Source: a bacterium
GTDB lineage: Bacteria > Zhuqueibacterota > Zhuqueibacteria > Zhuqueibacterales > Zhuqueibacteraceae
Length of the DNA stretch: 64,000 nucleotides
Reading direction: 5' to 3'
Assembly: GCA_023150945.1 (NCBI GenBank)
Contig: JAKLJX010000018.1
Span: forward strand, 62,001 to 126,000
Shown here one piece after another: positions 45,705 through 56,500 of this stretch (position 1 is its first letter; the number at the start of each line of letters is the position of its first letter). The notes under the pieces were generated by a model, which was given only the letters and a program-made list of their open reading frames with translations, had not been told where the DNA came from and ran no database searches. The translations under genes and the position numbers were made by a program.

Positions 45705-46898
45705 ATGACACCCGGAACAACGGCACAACTCCATCTCGCCAGCAAGCCGAGGCCGACGCGCCGGGAGATCGGCGCGGGGCAGCGTGGCTTTGTGCAGCGC
45801 TTATTGCGGCGTCATGGCTGTAAAACGCGGTGGGGCGCCGGACCCGGGCTGGTCTTGCGCAAGCAACGGCGCCTGCCTTTGCAAGTGAATCTTTCTTTTG
45901 AGATGCGCTGCGCACGCCTTTTGCTGGCGCAATTGGCGGCAGAATTACGCTGGTCGCCCCAGTTTGTTGAGCGGCGGCAACAACACACCCATTTCAGCCA
46001 ATTCGCGGCAACCCTACTAGTATCGAGGCCGGGTGAAAGGTCTTTGTCCAACTGGCATAAAACCTCGAAAGAGCTTCGGCAGAAGCTGATCCGGGAGCCG
46101 CTAGTTTCACTTCATCTCAGAAGCGAGCTGCGGCTTGCCACGGAGCGGATTGGTGAATTCAGAAGTGAGCTGCGGCTTGCCACGGAACGGATTCGAGAAC
46201 CTGTGCCCTCGCCGAGGCCCGTAAGCAGATTCGAGGCAAGTGTGCGAACCCACCACGTGAGAGAAGCCGAGCGCGTGTTGGATATGCCAGGAATCACGGC
46301 AGGGCGAACTTCACGTGTGCGGGAAATCACGGCGTCAATCGGGCAGAATTCGAGATTGGAGGCGAAGCATGCCTCGGTGCGCAGCCTGCGGGAAGGGCGA
46401 ATGCCGCAGGTTCACTCGATGAGATCATCTCTCACGGCGGGACTGAGGAGGATTGAATTTCACGCTGCTCATTCCCACAGAAGTATTGTTCTGACGGCGC
46501 AACGCCGTGACCACGGCCAATCACGACTCGAGCGCATGCTTTCGCATTACCTTACGGAGTCGACCGTAATGGCAGCGCCGACCAAGGCCGCCGCTTCTAC
46601 TGGTCGGACAGGATCCGAAATGCGGCTGCGCCGTCCGGAACGCACTTGGGAGCAAAGCCACCCGCACGCCTTTGCGCCTGACATGACGCTGTATCGGCCG
46701 CAGCGCAATGGAGACGGTCAACGCCAGATTAGCGCCGCTCTGCCTGAGGTGATCACCGCGGTGAAAGCCGCCGGCAGTGCCGCGACTCCAGCCCAGCCGG
46801 TTGGCCTCGCAGAGCCTGATCTCAGTCAACTTACTGACCGGGTCTATGCGGAATTGGAGCGCAAGATGCGCAATGAACGCATTCGCCGAGGCCTGTGA
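45705..46898 (+). CDS. Basic, low-complexity CIS protein with conserved C-terminal tail
   Basis: 397 residues, very rich in arginine, with few predicted strands. Residues 139-166 are two copies of a 14-residue repeat (RSELRLATERIGEF and RSELRLATERIREP). The last 25 residues, LTDRVYAELERKMRNERIRR, resemble the conserved tail of the variable protein encoded between the second tube and the LysM protein in other eCIS. The rest appears lineage-specific. Role unknown; it may be a baseplate-attachment or packaging factor. ATG 45705 is the first in frame, 13 bp after the tube gene. Confidence 0.65.
   Translation: MTPGTTAQLHLASKPRPTRREIGAGQRGFVQRLLRRHGCKTRWGAGPGLVLRKQRRLPLQVNLSFEMRCARLLLAQLAAELRWSPQFVERRQQHTHFSQFAATLLVSRPGERSLSNWHKTSKELRQKLIREPLVSLHLRSELRLATERIGEFRSELRLATERIREPVPSPRPVSRFEASVRTHHVREAERVLDMPGITAGRTSRVREITASIGQNSRLEAKHASVRSLREGRMPQVHSMRSSLTAGLRRIEFHAAHSHRSIVLTAQRRDHGQSRLERMLSHYLTESTVMAAPTKAAASTGRTGSEMRLRRPERTWEQSHPHAFAPDMTLYRPQRNGDGQRQISAALPEVITAVKAAGSAATPAQPVGLAEPDLSQLTDRVYAELERKMRNERIRRGL
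46119..46202 (+). repeat. Two tandem 42-bp repeats inside the basic CIS gene
   Basis: 46119-46160 and 46161-46202 begin AGAAGYGAGCTGCGGCTTGC and differ at few positions, encoding RSELRLATERI twice. In-frame duplication with room for copy-number change between strains. Confidence 0.75.
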
Positions 46899-46914
46899 GG
46901 GACGACTGTGTTCA

Positions 46915-47032
46915 GTTGGTACCATCGCTGTCATCCTGTAAGGATCCTGTGAAGATTCGGGCACATGCCAAGTATTTCACAAGATTCGTCTGAATCGCAT
47001 CGCGAGAGACTATTTCCACGAATCAAGGTAAC
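46915..47032. repeat. Palindromic intergenic element, copy B
   Basis: Shares TGTCATCCTG-Y-AAGGATC, TGTGAAGATT, GCCAAGTAYTYCACAAGA and the right end CAAGGTAAC (47024-47032) with copy A; the left end (GTTGGTACC) is degenerate. Lies between the basic CIS gene and the LysM-type gene. Confidence 0.65.
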
Positions 47033-47132
47033 AGACCAGTCGTGCTGCGGATGGGATGAAATGATGATTACCATAATGACGCGTTCCAGCATGCGGTGAA
47101 CCCGTTCGCTATTCGCAAAGGAGATTGCGGCA

Positions 47133-47807
47133 GTGTTGCCCAAAAATCTCAAAAAAGCCTTCATCAAGCCGCTGCAAGGCGCGCTCAAAGGGCGTGAAAT
47201 CGCGGTGTTGTACAACCCGACGGAATATTCGGTCGAGAAGAGCAATCAATATCAAATGAACGCGCTGCCCGGCTTGTCGAATCCCGTGGCGCAATTCGTC
47301 AGCGGCAATGCCGATACCCTGACCATGGAACTGCTCTTCGACACTTATACCGATCACAAGAGCGAGGATGTCCGTAACTACACCGGCCTCATCGCCAGAT
47401 TGTTGGAAATCGATTCCGACACCCATGCCCCGCCGGTGTGCCTGTTTGCCTGGGGTGACGGCGGCGGCCATTTTTCCTTCAATGCCATCATCGAACGGAT
47501 GACGCAAAAGTTCACCATGTTTTTGGATGATGGCACGCCGGTGCGCGCCACGCTGAATCTCACGCTCAAGGAATACCGCACCGTCACCGAGCAATTGCAG
47601 GACATCAAGCCGCAATCCGCTGACCGCACCAAACGGGTGGTGTTCAAAGAGAGTGACAGTTTGTGGCTGTTGGCGGCGCGGGAATACAACGATCCCGGCC
47701 GGTGGCGCTTCATCGCCGAGAAAAACAATCTCGACAATCCGCGCACCGTGACCATAGGGCGGGAGCTGATCATCCCACCATTGGATGGCGAAAATGTACT
47801 TCGGTGA
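47133..47807 (+). CDS. CIS tube/LysM protein (Afp7/Pvc7-like)
   Basis: 224 residues. N-terminal domain (about 1-160) with REIAVLYNPTEYSVEKSNQY and LTMELLFDTYTDHKSEDVRN is the CIS tube-adaptor domain; C-terminal residues 170-222 (FKESDSLWLLAAREYNDPGR ... ITIPP-like LIIPP) form a LysM-type fold. In related particles this protein links the tube to the hub. GTG 47133 follows AAAGGAGA at good spacing. It overlaps the hub gene by 23 bp. Confidence 0.92.
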   Translation: MLPKNLKKAFIKPLQGALKGREIAVLYNPTEYSVEKSNQYQMNALPGLSNPVAQFVSGNADTLTMELLFDTYTDHKSEDVRNYTGLIARLLEIDSDTHAPPVCLFAWGDGGGHFSFNAIIERMTQKFTMFLDDGTPVRATLNLTLKEYRTVTEQLQDIKPQSADRTKRVVFKESDSLWLLAAREYNDPGRWRFIAEKNNLDNPRTVTIGRELIIPPLDGENVLR

Positions 47808-48873
47808 GCTCGAGAAAAAATATCACGCTTTCTACGCGCCAATTGCGAAGGTCTATGTCGCCGGCAAGGAACTGTTGCCGCTGGGCATCGAAATCACCAG
47901 CGTCACCGTGGATCACAGCCTGGCAGGCTCCGATCAATTCTCGTTTGTGGTCAACAATGCCTTTGACATTCGCGCGCGTGAATTCCGCTGGCTGGGCGAT
48001 CTCTTTGCGTTTGGCAAGCGCGTGAAGATCGAAATGGGTTACCGCGATGAGCTCAAGTTGAAGATGCACGGCCTGGTCACCGAAGTGCGCACCAGCTTTC
48101 CCGCCGGCGGCCTGCCGCAAATCACGGTGAGCGGCTTCGATCTCTCCTACTGCATGGGCCGCGGCAAAAAATCCGAGCGCTGGGACGACAAGACCGACAG
48201 CTTTGTCATCTCCCAAATTGCGCGTAAGCACAGCCTCACGCCCCAGGTCGATGACACGCGCGTCAGCCATCCCCGCATCGAGCAAAGCCAGGAAAGCGAT
48301 TTGGAGTTCATCAAGAAGCTGGCCGAGCGCAACGGCTTCGAGCTGTACGTGTTCGATGAGACGTTGCACTGCCGGCCGGCTTTCGACGAGAAGGATCCAA
48401 CCTTCGAGTTCGAATGGGGCAGAGGATTGGCCAGCTTCACCCCGGAGATCAACATCTCCGAACAAATCACCGAAGTGGAGGTGAGAGGCTGGAACGTCAA
48501 AACCAAGCAAGAGATCGTCGGCAAAGCCAAAGCCGGAGAGGAGCCGGGCCGCAGCGGCGACCGGCAAAGCGGCGGGGAAGTGATCAAGCAGATCTGCCGG
48601 GACGAGCCGCCGGTGCATCGCGTGCGCCAGCCGGTGTACAGCCAGGAGGAGGCCAATCGCCGGGCACAGGCGATTCTCAAAAAGCGCGGTGAAGGTTTTG
48701 TCAAAGGCAGCGGCGAAGTGATCGGCATTCCCCTGCTGTTCATTGACCAAATCATCGGCTTCAAGGGGCTGGGCCAAAAGTTCAGCAAGAACTACTACCT
48801 CGAAAAAAGCACGCACACGGTGAGCGCCTCCGGCTACAAAACCACCTTCAATGTGAAGGACACGACCATATGA
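47785..48873 (+). CDS. CIS baseplate hub (gp27/VgrG N-terminal-like)
   Basis: 362-residue hub protein corresponding to the gp27-like half of VgrG or Afp8: YVAGKELLPLGIEITSVTVD, DQFSFVVNNAF, LGDLFAFGKRVKIEMGY, GFDLSYCMGRGKKSERW, and LEFIKKLAERNGFELYVFDE. The trimer connects tube rings to the spike. The spike half is on the next gene, overlapping by ATGA, so VgrG is split. ATG 47785 lies within the LysM gene; ATG 47794 is a close alternative. Confidence 0.93.
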   Translation: MAKMYFGELEKKYHAFYAPIAKVYVAGKELLPLGIEITSVTVDHSLAGSDQFSFVVNNAFDIRAREFRWLGDLFAFGKRVKIEMGYRDELKLKMHGLVTEVRTSFPAGGLPQITVSGFDLSYCMGRGKKSERWDDKTDSFVISQIARKHSLTPQVDDTRVSHPRIEQSQESDLEFIKKLAERNGFELYVFDETLHCRPAFDEKDPTFEFEWGRGLASFTPEINISEQITEVEVRGWNVKTKQEIVGKAKAGEEPGRSGDRQSGGEVIKQICRDEPPVHRVRQPVYSQEEANRRAQAILKKRGEGFVKGSGEVIGIPLLFIDQIIGFKGLGQKFSKNYYLEKSTHTVSASGYKTTFNVKDTTI

Positions 48874-49532
48874 ACATGTTCGACATGTCGCAGGAGAGCG
48901 AAGATCAGGAAACCGGCGGCAAAATCAAGGGAGTTGCCGTCGGCGTGGTCACCAACAACAAAGACCCGCAAGGCATGGGACGGGTGAAGATCCGCTTTCC
49001 GTGGCGGGAGCACCAGGACGAGAGCTACTGGGCGCGCATTGCAACTCTGATGGCGGGTAAGGATCGCGGCAGCTTCTTTCTGCCCGAAGTCGGCGATGAA
49101 GTGCTGGTGGCGTTTGAACGCGAAGACATTCGCCACCCCTACGTCGTCGGCGGCCTGTGGAATGGCCAGGACAAACCGCCGGAAACCAACAGCGACGGCA
49201 AGAACAACATTCGCAAAATCAAATCGCGCAGCGGCCATGAGATAATTTTCAACGACGATCATGAGGCCAAGAAGGAGAAGGTCGAAATCCACACCAAAGC
49301 TGGCCACAAAGTGGTGCTGGATGATGCTGCGGGCAGCGAGAAGATCGAAGTCCGCGACAAGTCCGGTTCGAATTTCATCGTGATCGACTCGGTGCAAAAC
49401 AGCATCACCATCGAAAGCACGGCGCAATTGAAAATCAAATCACAAAAAATCGACATCGAAGCCGGCGCCACCATGACGCTCAAGGCCAGCGGCGCGTTGA
49501 CGATTCAAGGCGCGATCGTGAAGATCAATTAA
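48870..49532 (+). CDS. CIS spike (gp5/VgrG C-terminal-like)
   Basis: 220 residues. OB-fold start GVVTNNKDPQGMGRVKIRFP, WARIATLMAGKDRGSFFLPE, VGDEVLVAFEREDIRHPYVV; then a beta-helix needle of short repeating strands (HEIIFNDDHEAKKEKVEIHT, KIEVRDKSGSNFIVID, SITIESTAQLKIKSQKIDI) ending TIQGAIVKIN. This forms the membrane-piercing spike that carries the PAAR tip encoded downstream. Start overlaps the hub stop by ATGA. Confidence 0.94.
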   Translation: MNMFDMSQESEDQETGGKIKGVAVGVVTNNKDPQGMGRVKIRFPWREHQDESYWARIATLMAGKDRGSFFLPEVGDEVLVAFEREDIRHPYVVGGLWNGQDKPPETNSDGKNNIRKIKSRSGHEIIFNDDHEAKKEKVEIHTKAGHKVVLDDAAGSEKIEVRDKSGSNFIVIDSVQNSITIESTAQLKIKSQKIDIEAGATMTLKASGALTIQGAIVKIN

Positions 49533-49549
49533 TCCGCCGGCAGTTTGGC

Positions 49550-49716
49550 AATGACCGCCACACAACTGTCATCCTGCAAGGACCTTGTGAAGATTCAAGC
49601 ACAACGCCGCTGTCATCCTGCAAGGACCTTGTGAAGATTCAAGCACAACGCCACCGTCATCCTGTAAGGACCTTGTGAAGAATTAAGCACACCGCCAAGT
49701 CCTTCACAAGCTTCTC
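49550..49716. repeat. Palindromic intergenic element, copy C, with tandem 44-bp units
   Basis: The left arm is triplicated: units at 49567-49610 and 49611-49654 are nearly identical, and a third begins at 49655 (YGTCATCCTGYAAGGACC). The right arm CTTCACAAG (49702-49710) pairs with CTTGTGAAG (49672-49680). Related to copies A and B but without the CAAGGTAAC end. Confidence 0.7.
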
Positions 49717-49770
49717 AAATGTGATGCAAACGCATCCGTGCAATAATCGCTTTGCTCTCGAGGAACACCC

Positions 49771-50067
49771 ATGGGAATGCCCGCAGCACGCGTTGGCGAT
49801 CCAACCAATCACGGCACGCCGTTGAGCCCCGGCCCCGGCAGTGTGAACGTGCTCATCGGCGGCAAGCCGGCCTGGCGCGCCGGCAGTGATTTTCACACCT
49901 GCCCGTTGTTTACCGGCGTTGTGCCCCATGTGGGCGGCATGGTGGCGGTGGGCAGCGTCACGGTCTTGATCAACAACTTGCCGGCAGTGCGCCAGGGCGA
50001 TATGATTGTCGAGAACGGGCCGCCCAATTCCATAGCAGTCGGCGAACCAACGGTGCTGATCGGCTAG
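49771..50067 (+). CDS. PAAR-domain spike tip protein
   Basis: 98-residue PAAR protein. PAARVGDPTNHG at the start, then GPGSVNVLIGGKPAWRAG, HTCPLF, and NLPAVRQGDMIVENG plus PTVLIG at the end, with histidines and a cysteine suited to bind the tip metal. It sharpens the spike and can carry cargo; here it is a lone domain with no extension, so no effector is fused to it. Confidence 0.95.
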   Translation: MGMPAARVGDPTNHGTPLSPGPGSVNVLIGGKPAWRAGSDFHTCPLFTGVVPHVGGMVAVGSVTVLINNLPAVRQGDMIVENGPPNSIAVGEPTVLIG

Positions 50068-50142
50068 ACGGTCTCCGTTCGAAAACACCACCGCCCGGGC
50101 GGTCTTTGCCCTTCCGGACGGACACCAAATAGAGAAGCAGTC

Positions 50143-50541
50143 ATGCCCAAATCATTTCTTGGCCGCGGCTGGAAGTTTCCGGTGATGGTGAATCTCAGCA
50201 GCGGCAAAATCGCCATGTCCGAGTTCGAGCAGGATATTCGCGAGGCGATCTGGATCATCCTTTCCACCGCGCCGGGCGAGCGCGTGATGCGGCCGGAATT
50301 CGGCTGCGGCATTCATGATCTCGTCTTCGCCTCCATGAACAAAGCCACCCTGGGCGCGATCGAAGCCAGCGTGCGTGACGCGCTGACGCGCTGGGAGGCG
50401 CGCGTTGATTTGATCAAGATCGAAATCTCCACCGCGGAAGCCGGCAACGGCAAACTGCTGATCAGCATCGACTATCGCGTGCGCGAAACCAACAACGAAT
50501 TCAATCTGGTTTATCCCTTCTACTTGTCCGAAGGAACTTGA
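50143..50541 (+). CDS. Baseplate wedge protein, gp25-like (Afp9/Pvc9)
   Basis: 132-residue gp25/GpW-family protein: GWKFPVMVNLSSGKIAMSEF, EQDIREAIWIILSTAPGERV, MRPEFGCGIHDLVF and ALTRWEARVDLIKIE, with the EFGCG/EPR-type core that nucleates sheath assembly on the baseplate. The next gene starts 4 bp after its stop, behind GGAACTTGAGG. Confidence 0.95.
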   Translation: MPKSFLGRGWKFPVMVNLSSGKIAMSEFEQDIREAIWIILSTAPGERVMRPEFGCGIHDLVFASMNKATLGAIEASVRDALTRWEARVDLIKIEISTAEAGNGKLLISIDYRVRETNNEFNLVYPFYLSEGT

Positions 50542-50545
50542 GGCC

Positions 50546-53500
50546 ATGGCCCGCGAAAAGCCCAAAATTGATCAGAGAAAATTCAGCGACCTGCTGGCGC
50601 TGCTCAAGCAACGGCTGCCGCACTACACGCCGGAATGGCCGGGGACGGACGATCAGGATAGTGGCGTGGCCCTGCTCAAGCTCTTCTCGCATTTGACCGA
50701 GAGCGTGATCAAACGCCTCAACCAAACGCCGCACCAGAATCTCGTCGCCTTTCTCAGCATGCTGGGCATCAAGCTGTTGCCCGCGGAACCCAGCCGTGTG
50801 CCGGTGCGCTTCAAACTCGTGTCCGGCACCAGCAATGAAGTTCTCGTTCCGCAACGCACGCAAACCACCTCGGCGGCGACCGATACGCGCCCCGAATTGC
50901 CGTTCGAAACTGAGGAAGATCTGCTCACCACGCCCAGCCCGTTGGCGAGTGTGGTCAGTATTGATCCGGAGAAAGACGCCATTTACCAGCCGCCGCTCGG
51001 CTTCCTCGAGCGGGAAATGCCGGATACCAGCGCGGTGGCCTACGCGCTCATTTCTTTTTCGCGCGCCGGCTCCAGCACGCTGCAGCTCGATCACACCGAC
51101 AACTTGGAAGAAGGAGATCTGCTCAAACTGGTGAGTACGACTGCGATGAGCAGCGCCGCCGCCGAAACCTGCGTCTGTCCGGCACTCAGCGAAGAGAGCG
51201 AAACGACTGCAGCGGCTGTTGCTGAATACGTCCCCATCGCCGAAATCAAAGGCACGATCGTTGTGCTCACGACAAAACTCATGCGCGATTACGCGCCCGG
51301 CACGCCGGTGGAGAAGATCACCAAGTTCCATGTGTTCGAGAGCAGAAATCTGCAGGAGCATATTCTCTATCTGGGCCACAAGGATTTGTTCAATGTCAAA
51401 AGCCCAGTGCTGTTCACGCTGAACATTACGCTCATGGCCGGCACCGAGCAAGGTCTTGAGTCATTGCAGGTGGCTTGGGAGTACTGGGGTGACATCAAAG
51501 GACAAGAGGGTGCGGATTGGCAGGCTTTCGCAGTGCGATTGGACGGCAGCGATGGCCTCAGTCAAAACGGAAGTATTGAGCTCATCAAAACCACCGAGGG
51601 TGAGATCAAGGAACTGGAGGTCAACGGCATCAAGAATCGCTGGATACGCGCCAAGCTGCAAGAGCCATTGCCGGCCAATGCCACGCGCCGGCTGCCGGTG
51701 TTGGACAACATTTCGTTTCTGGTGAAATCCGAGGGCGCAGCTTTGCCGCCGGATCAAGCCTTTCACAACGACACGCCGCTGGACGTGAATTTGCCGTTCT
51801 ACCCCTTCGGACTGGAGCCTAGGCTGTTTGACAGGTTTCAGTTGGCGAGCAAGGAGGTGTTCTCGAAGAAGGGCGCAAAGGTCGAGATTGATATCCGCGC
51901 CGACTCACTTGCCATCCTCGCGGCGCCGGCAGCGGTGCTGGCGGGAGACACCCGCCGCATCTTTGCCCGCGGCACCGGCGGCCGGCTGCTGGAATTCAGA
52001 ATCCAGGGCGATCAACGGACCGCAACGTTGCATGATCATGGCGTGCCCTCTGATGGTGCGATTGCTCTGCCAGATCCTGCACTCGGAACTGAGGCCAGGC
52101 CGAGTATTGTGCACGTCACCGTGCCCGTTGGTGACACTGAGATCAGTCTCGCCTTCTTGTATGTGAGAACCGAGAATGGCAATCTAGCAGAACGATTCTT
52201 TCAAGATGGCCAGGAGAGATGGGTTGCATTCAACACCCCGGCAAACGGTTTCAAGATCAAATTCGATCCCGCGGCAGTACAAACTGCCGACAAAACCATT
52301 TCAGTGTTTGTGGTGGCGGATGACGGCAATCTCTATGAGCTAAAGCGGGACTTCACAGATCTTCGGATTGACCCGCCGCCTGTCTGGGAAAACCGGGCAA
52401 GGCCGGCGGGGCAGGAATTGAATTCCTCGCCCCACGCACTCGTCTGTGCGTTGGACGATCAGTCGCGATTCACCAAAGTTTATGTGGCAGGGAGAAACGG
52501 CCAGCTTTATGAATGGGATGGTGTTGTGTGGAAATCCTATGCGGCGCTGCCTGCACCATTGCGCAGCACCGGTAGGCCGTTCGCCCAACTGCACTGTGAG
52601 CGAATCCCCGCGGATAGCAAGGTTCAATCGATTCAGCTTGATGCCGGTGCTTCAAGCCAGTCTGATGCCTATGCAGGGGTGGAAATTGAAATTCAAGCGA
52701 CCGACGGGTCGCCTGTTATTCAAAGCACGAGGATTACGCAATACGACGGCAGGACCAAGACTGCCACGGTCGAAGCAAGGTATTGGATCGCGCGGCCTGG
52801 TCCAGGCACAAAGTACGAGGTGAAAACCGCGCACACTGGAACTGCGCGCCTGAGCGGCGCCGCCCTCAAGCTTCCGCCGTGGGCTTCGGATGATGATGAC
52901 GCTTATGTCGGGCTGACGATCAAGGTGACATTTCCAGCCGGAGTTGCCGGTCAGGACGATGTGATCGTATCAGCGCGCATCACAAATTATGAGAGCGATA
53001 CAAAGCTCGCCACGCTTGACACAGGGTGGGAACAACTGCCCGATGCAAGCACGAGATTCGAAATCGACCTGCCAGCCAGAACAGGAACCGTCAGTAGAGC
53101 CAGCCGAAAAACAGTTGTCCTGTCCCGTGAAGCCTTCAATCGGGATGGAGCGTATGTCGGTTTGTCCATCACTCTCGTCGCTTCCAACAATGCAGAATTC
53201 GGGCCTTTCACTATTGAACAGTATGATGGCAATTCTCGCGAGGTATATTTGGAAGAGGAGTGGAATCCGGAACTGAATCTGCAATACACCTATCGGATCG
53301 AAGCCTTGTCGGGTAACGCGCAGGCGTGGCGGTACCCTGCACGAGTCTTTCTCGCCATGGACGCCTCCGGCAATAGCGGAATCTATCAGGGCCTCACCCT
53401 CACTGTCAACAGTGGCCCGGGGGTCAATCAAACGGCCAGGATACTTGCCTATAACGGGAGGACGAAAATCGCGGAAGTGGACCGAGCTTGGAGAGTCCCC

Positions 53501-56500
53501 CTGACTGACGAATCTTCTTATGCGATTAGAGATCTTGCCGGAACGCCGCGAGGCGGTACAGGCCTCGAAGTCTTCGAGAGAATTTGGATCAAGGACAGTG
53601 CCGGCGAATTGCGGGAGTTGGATACACGCTCGCCGGAATGGAAAAATCTAGGCAAGCCGTCTGACGAAATAAAGGTTGATTCGAGTCCTCATGGCGTGGT
53701 CGAAAAGATGGGAACGCCTGAGGAGAAGAGGCATATCTTTGTTCGCGGCTCCGACCAGCGCCTGTGGAAAATCGAGAACAGCGGCCAGTGGATTCTCGAT
53801 TCCTATCCGGGAGAGATCGAGCTGCGGCATTCGCCCTTTGTCTTGGGTATTGCCACACCGCAGCATCTCGTGATCTATTCCAGCACCAACAAGAACTCCA
53901 TTCTCGAGCGAAGATTCAGTCCGCAACCGGCGCTCCGCGGAACGGCACAGGTTGGAACCGATGACTCGCTCACGCTGGCGGATTCTGCCCCGACCGATTT
54001 CGACCAGCAGGGCGGCTTTCAACGGGACAAGGATTACATCAAACTGGAAACTGGCGAGCTGGCTGGCACACAGCGCAAACTGCTCGACTTCAATCGCGAC
54101 CTGCTGCTGGTGCACATTGAAGATGATTGGGACACCTCAACGGATATACCTGCGGACAAGCGTTTGCCGGACAGCACCACCCAGTACGCCATCGGCAGGG
54201 AGGGAGAACCCGCAGAGGCTCAAGGCGGCTCGTTGCCAACCGTTGTCCTTGGGGCAAAAGCTTCAAAAGTGGACGATGCTTATAATGATTTTGATATTTT
54301 AGTCTACGATCGCAGAGATGTTCAACTGTTGCGCAACCGAGTGATTTCATATCAAGGCCGGGAACTGCAGATCGCGACGGTGGAGAAGGCGTGGCGCAAT
54401 GAAGACGGTGAGAATGTGTTGAATCAGATTAGTGGGTACAAAATCAAATTGGATCACCCCGGCACTCCCGTCGAGCTGACGCAGGCGTCGATCAGGCTGG
54501 GAGATCAGGCCTCGGCGAACCCCCACGCCTACGACGGTATGAATATTGTCGTCAAGCACGATGGAAATGATTTGCCGCCGGATGCTAATCAAATACTTGA
54601 GTACCTTGGAGGAGAAGAGAAAAAAGCATTGGTGAGCAAAAGCTGGGATCCGGCATCGTTGCCTGCTGCCGGCGATCAGTATGAGATTATGAGTGAGGAA
54701 GCGAATGTCGAAAGAGCCACGTTTGCGAATATCACCCTAGTGGACGGCTCCTCGGTCGAAGGAGCATATAACGGCCTGGACATAACCGTTACCTCGCCTG
54801 GAGGCAAGGCATACACCAGAACGATCGATTCATTTGATGGCCGAGTGGCGACGTTGAAAAAGGAAGCCTGGGATGTAAATCTTCCCCCGGATCCGACTTT
54901 CACCTACCAATTCAACGGCATCGTGCATATTTCAAATCCCGATAAGAAAGGTAGTACAACAAGTATCTATCTCGATTTTGATTTTGAGGGTTCGGATGAA
55001 AACCCGGGCGACTTGGCTAGAAATGAGGGCGCATATGTAGGCTTCAGAATCAAAGTCGATAAAGCAGAATCGAAGACACCGAAGCGATCAAGAAGTACCT
55101 CTCGAGCGTTGAGGCAGGAAGATCTTCCAAAGATTGTGAGCTATCTCTATGATAAAGAAAAAAAAGAAGCTCTGGCTATCGTAGACAAACCTTGGGCAGG
55201 GGAAATAATACCAGACGACAAAGATACATATACGCTTATTGCTGAACCCCGCTCAGTTGCCGATGCCGCCATGCCCACGATTACGTTGGATAGAAATGCC
55301 AGACATGCCGGCAATCCCTTGGGTCCAAGAGATGAGCAGGATCCTTTCAGATTCGGCATTACGGTTACAAAGGAAGGTGAGGAGCCGCAAGCCAACAAAA
55401 TCGTGTCCTATGATCCCCAGACTCGCGTGGCGAAACTGGAGAGCGCCTGGGTTCTCAGTACTCTTCCCGCGGCCGGTGACAAATACGTCCTGCATGCCTC
55501 CGGCACGGTGCCAAATGTGGAGCAGCCAGCGGAGCTGCCCTCGATTTCACTCGACCCCAACAAGGCCATAGACAGGCGTGGCCTATACGACGATGTACCG
55601 ATCACTCTGCAAATAGGGGACCCGCCGGTGCATAATGGCAACCCCAAGCAGGAGAACCGCATTGTTTTGTATGAAGGTGGCGAAAACCGCAAGGCATATG
55701 TGAGAGATAGTTGGAATTCTAAACTTCTACCTCGCACTCCTGAACATCGCTACGCTCTCGAGGCAAAAATCAAAGGCGTGACGGGCGTCGCCTATGCGAC
55801 CATCACGCTTTCCGATACGGCCTCTGGAGAAGATGATGCTTATGTTGGCTACGGCATCCTGGTCAAGCTGGAGGGCGAAGCCCTCTGGTCTCAGCGCGCC
55901 AACATAATAGACTATGAAGGCGCATCACGGCTGGCAAGCGTTGACATTGCCTGGAGGCTGGACGCAATCCCGAAGCCGCCGGTTCCGGGATCACGGTATC
56001 TCTACGCTCTTATAAACTACAATACCCCGATCCACAGCGGGAAAGCCCAAGTTGGCACACAGAATACCATCACGCTTGATCGCAATGCCTCGGCCGATAT
56101 TTACGGATTCGCCGACAGAACCCTCAGGATCACAGAAGGCCCGGGCCTGCCCAGTACTCATGTAATAGACGATTACCTCGGCAGCGATCATGTCGCCATT
56201 TTGCGCGCGGAGTGGACACAGCGGCCGACCACGGATTCTCGCTACGAGCTCGAGCCGATTGACGCCTGGCTGCTTCATGAAGATGCCAACGCCCTGCCCA
56301 TCACTCCGCAACTGTCCTGGGAATACTGGAACAGCCGCGGGTGGGTGGCTTTTCTCGAGGACCTGCATCAATTTGAAGATGGCACCAAGAATCTGCTCAT
56401 CGACGGCAAGGTGATTTTCCTCCTGCCACAGGATCTCGATCTGACCGAAGTCTCCGGCCAGGAGAGCTACTGGATTCGAGCCCGCATCATTGGCGGCGAC

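Noticed and set aside
49567-49700. Tandem 44-bp repeats resembling a CRISPR array
   Set aside because: The units are directly contiguous with no unique spacers, differ by point changes, and match palindromic elements elsewhere in the CIS operon; no cas genes are present.
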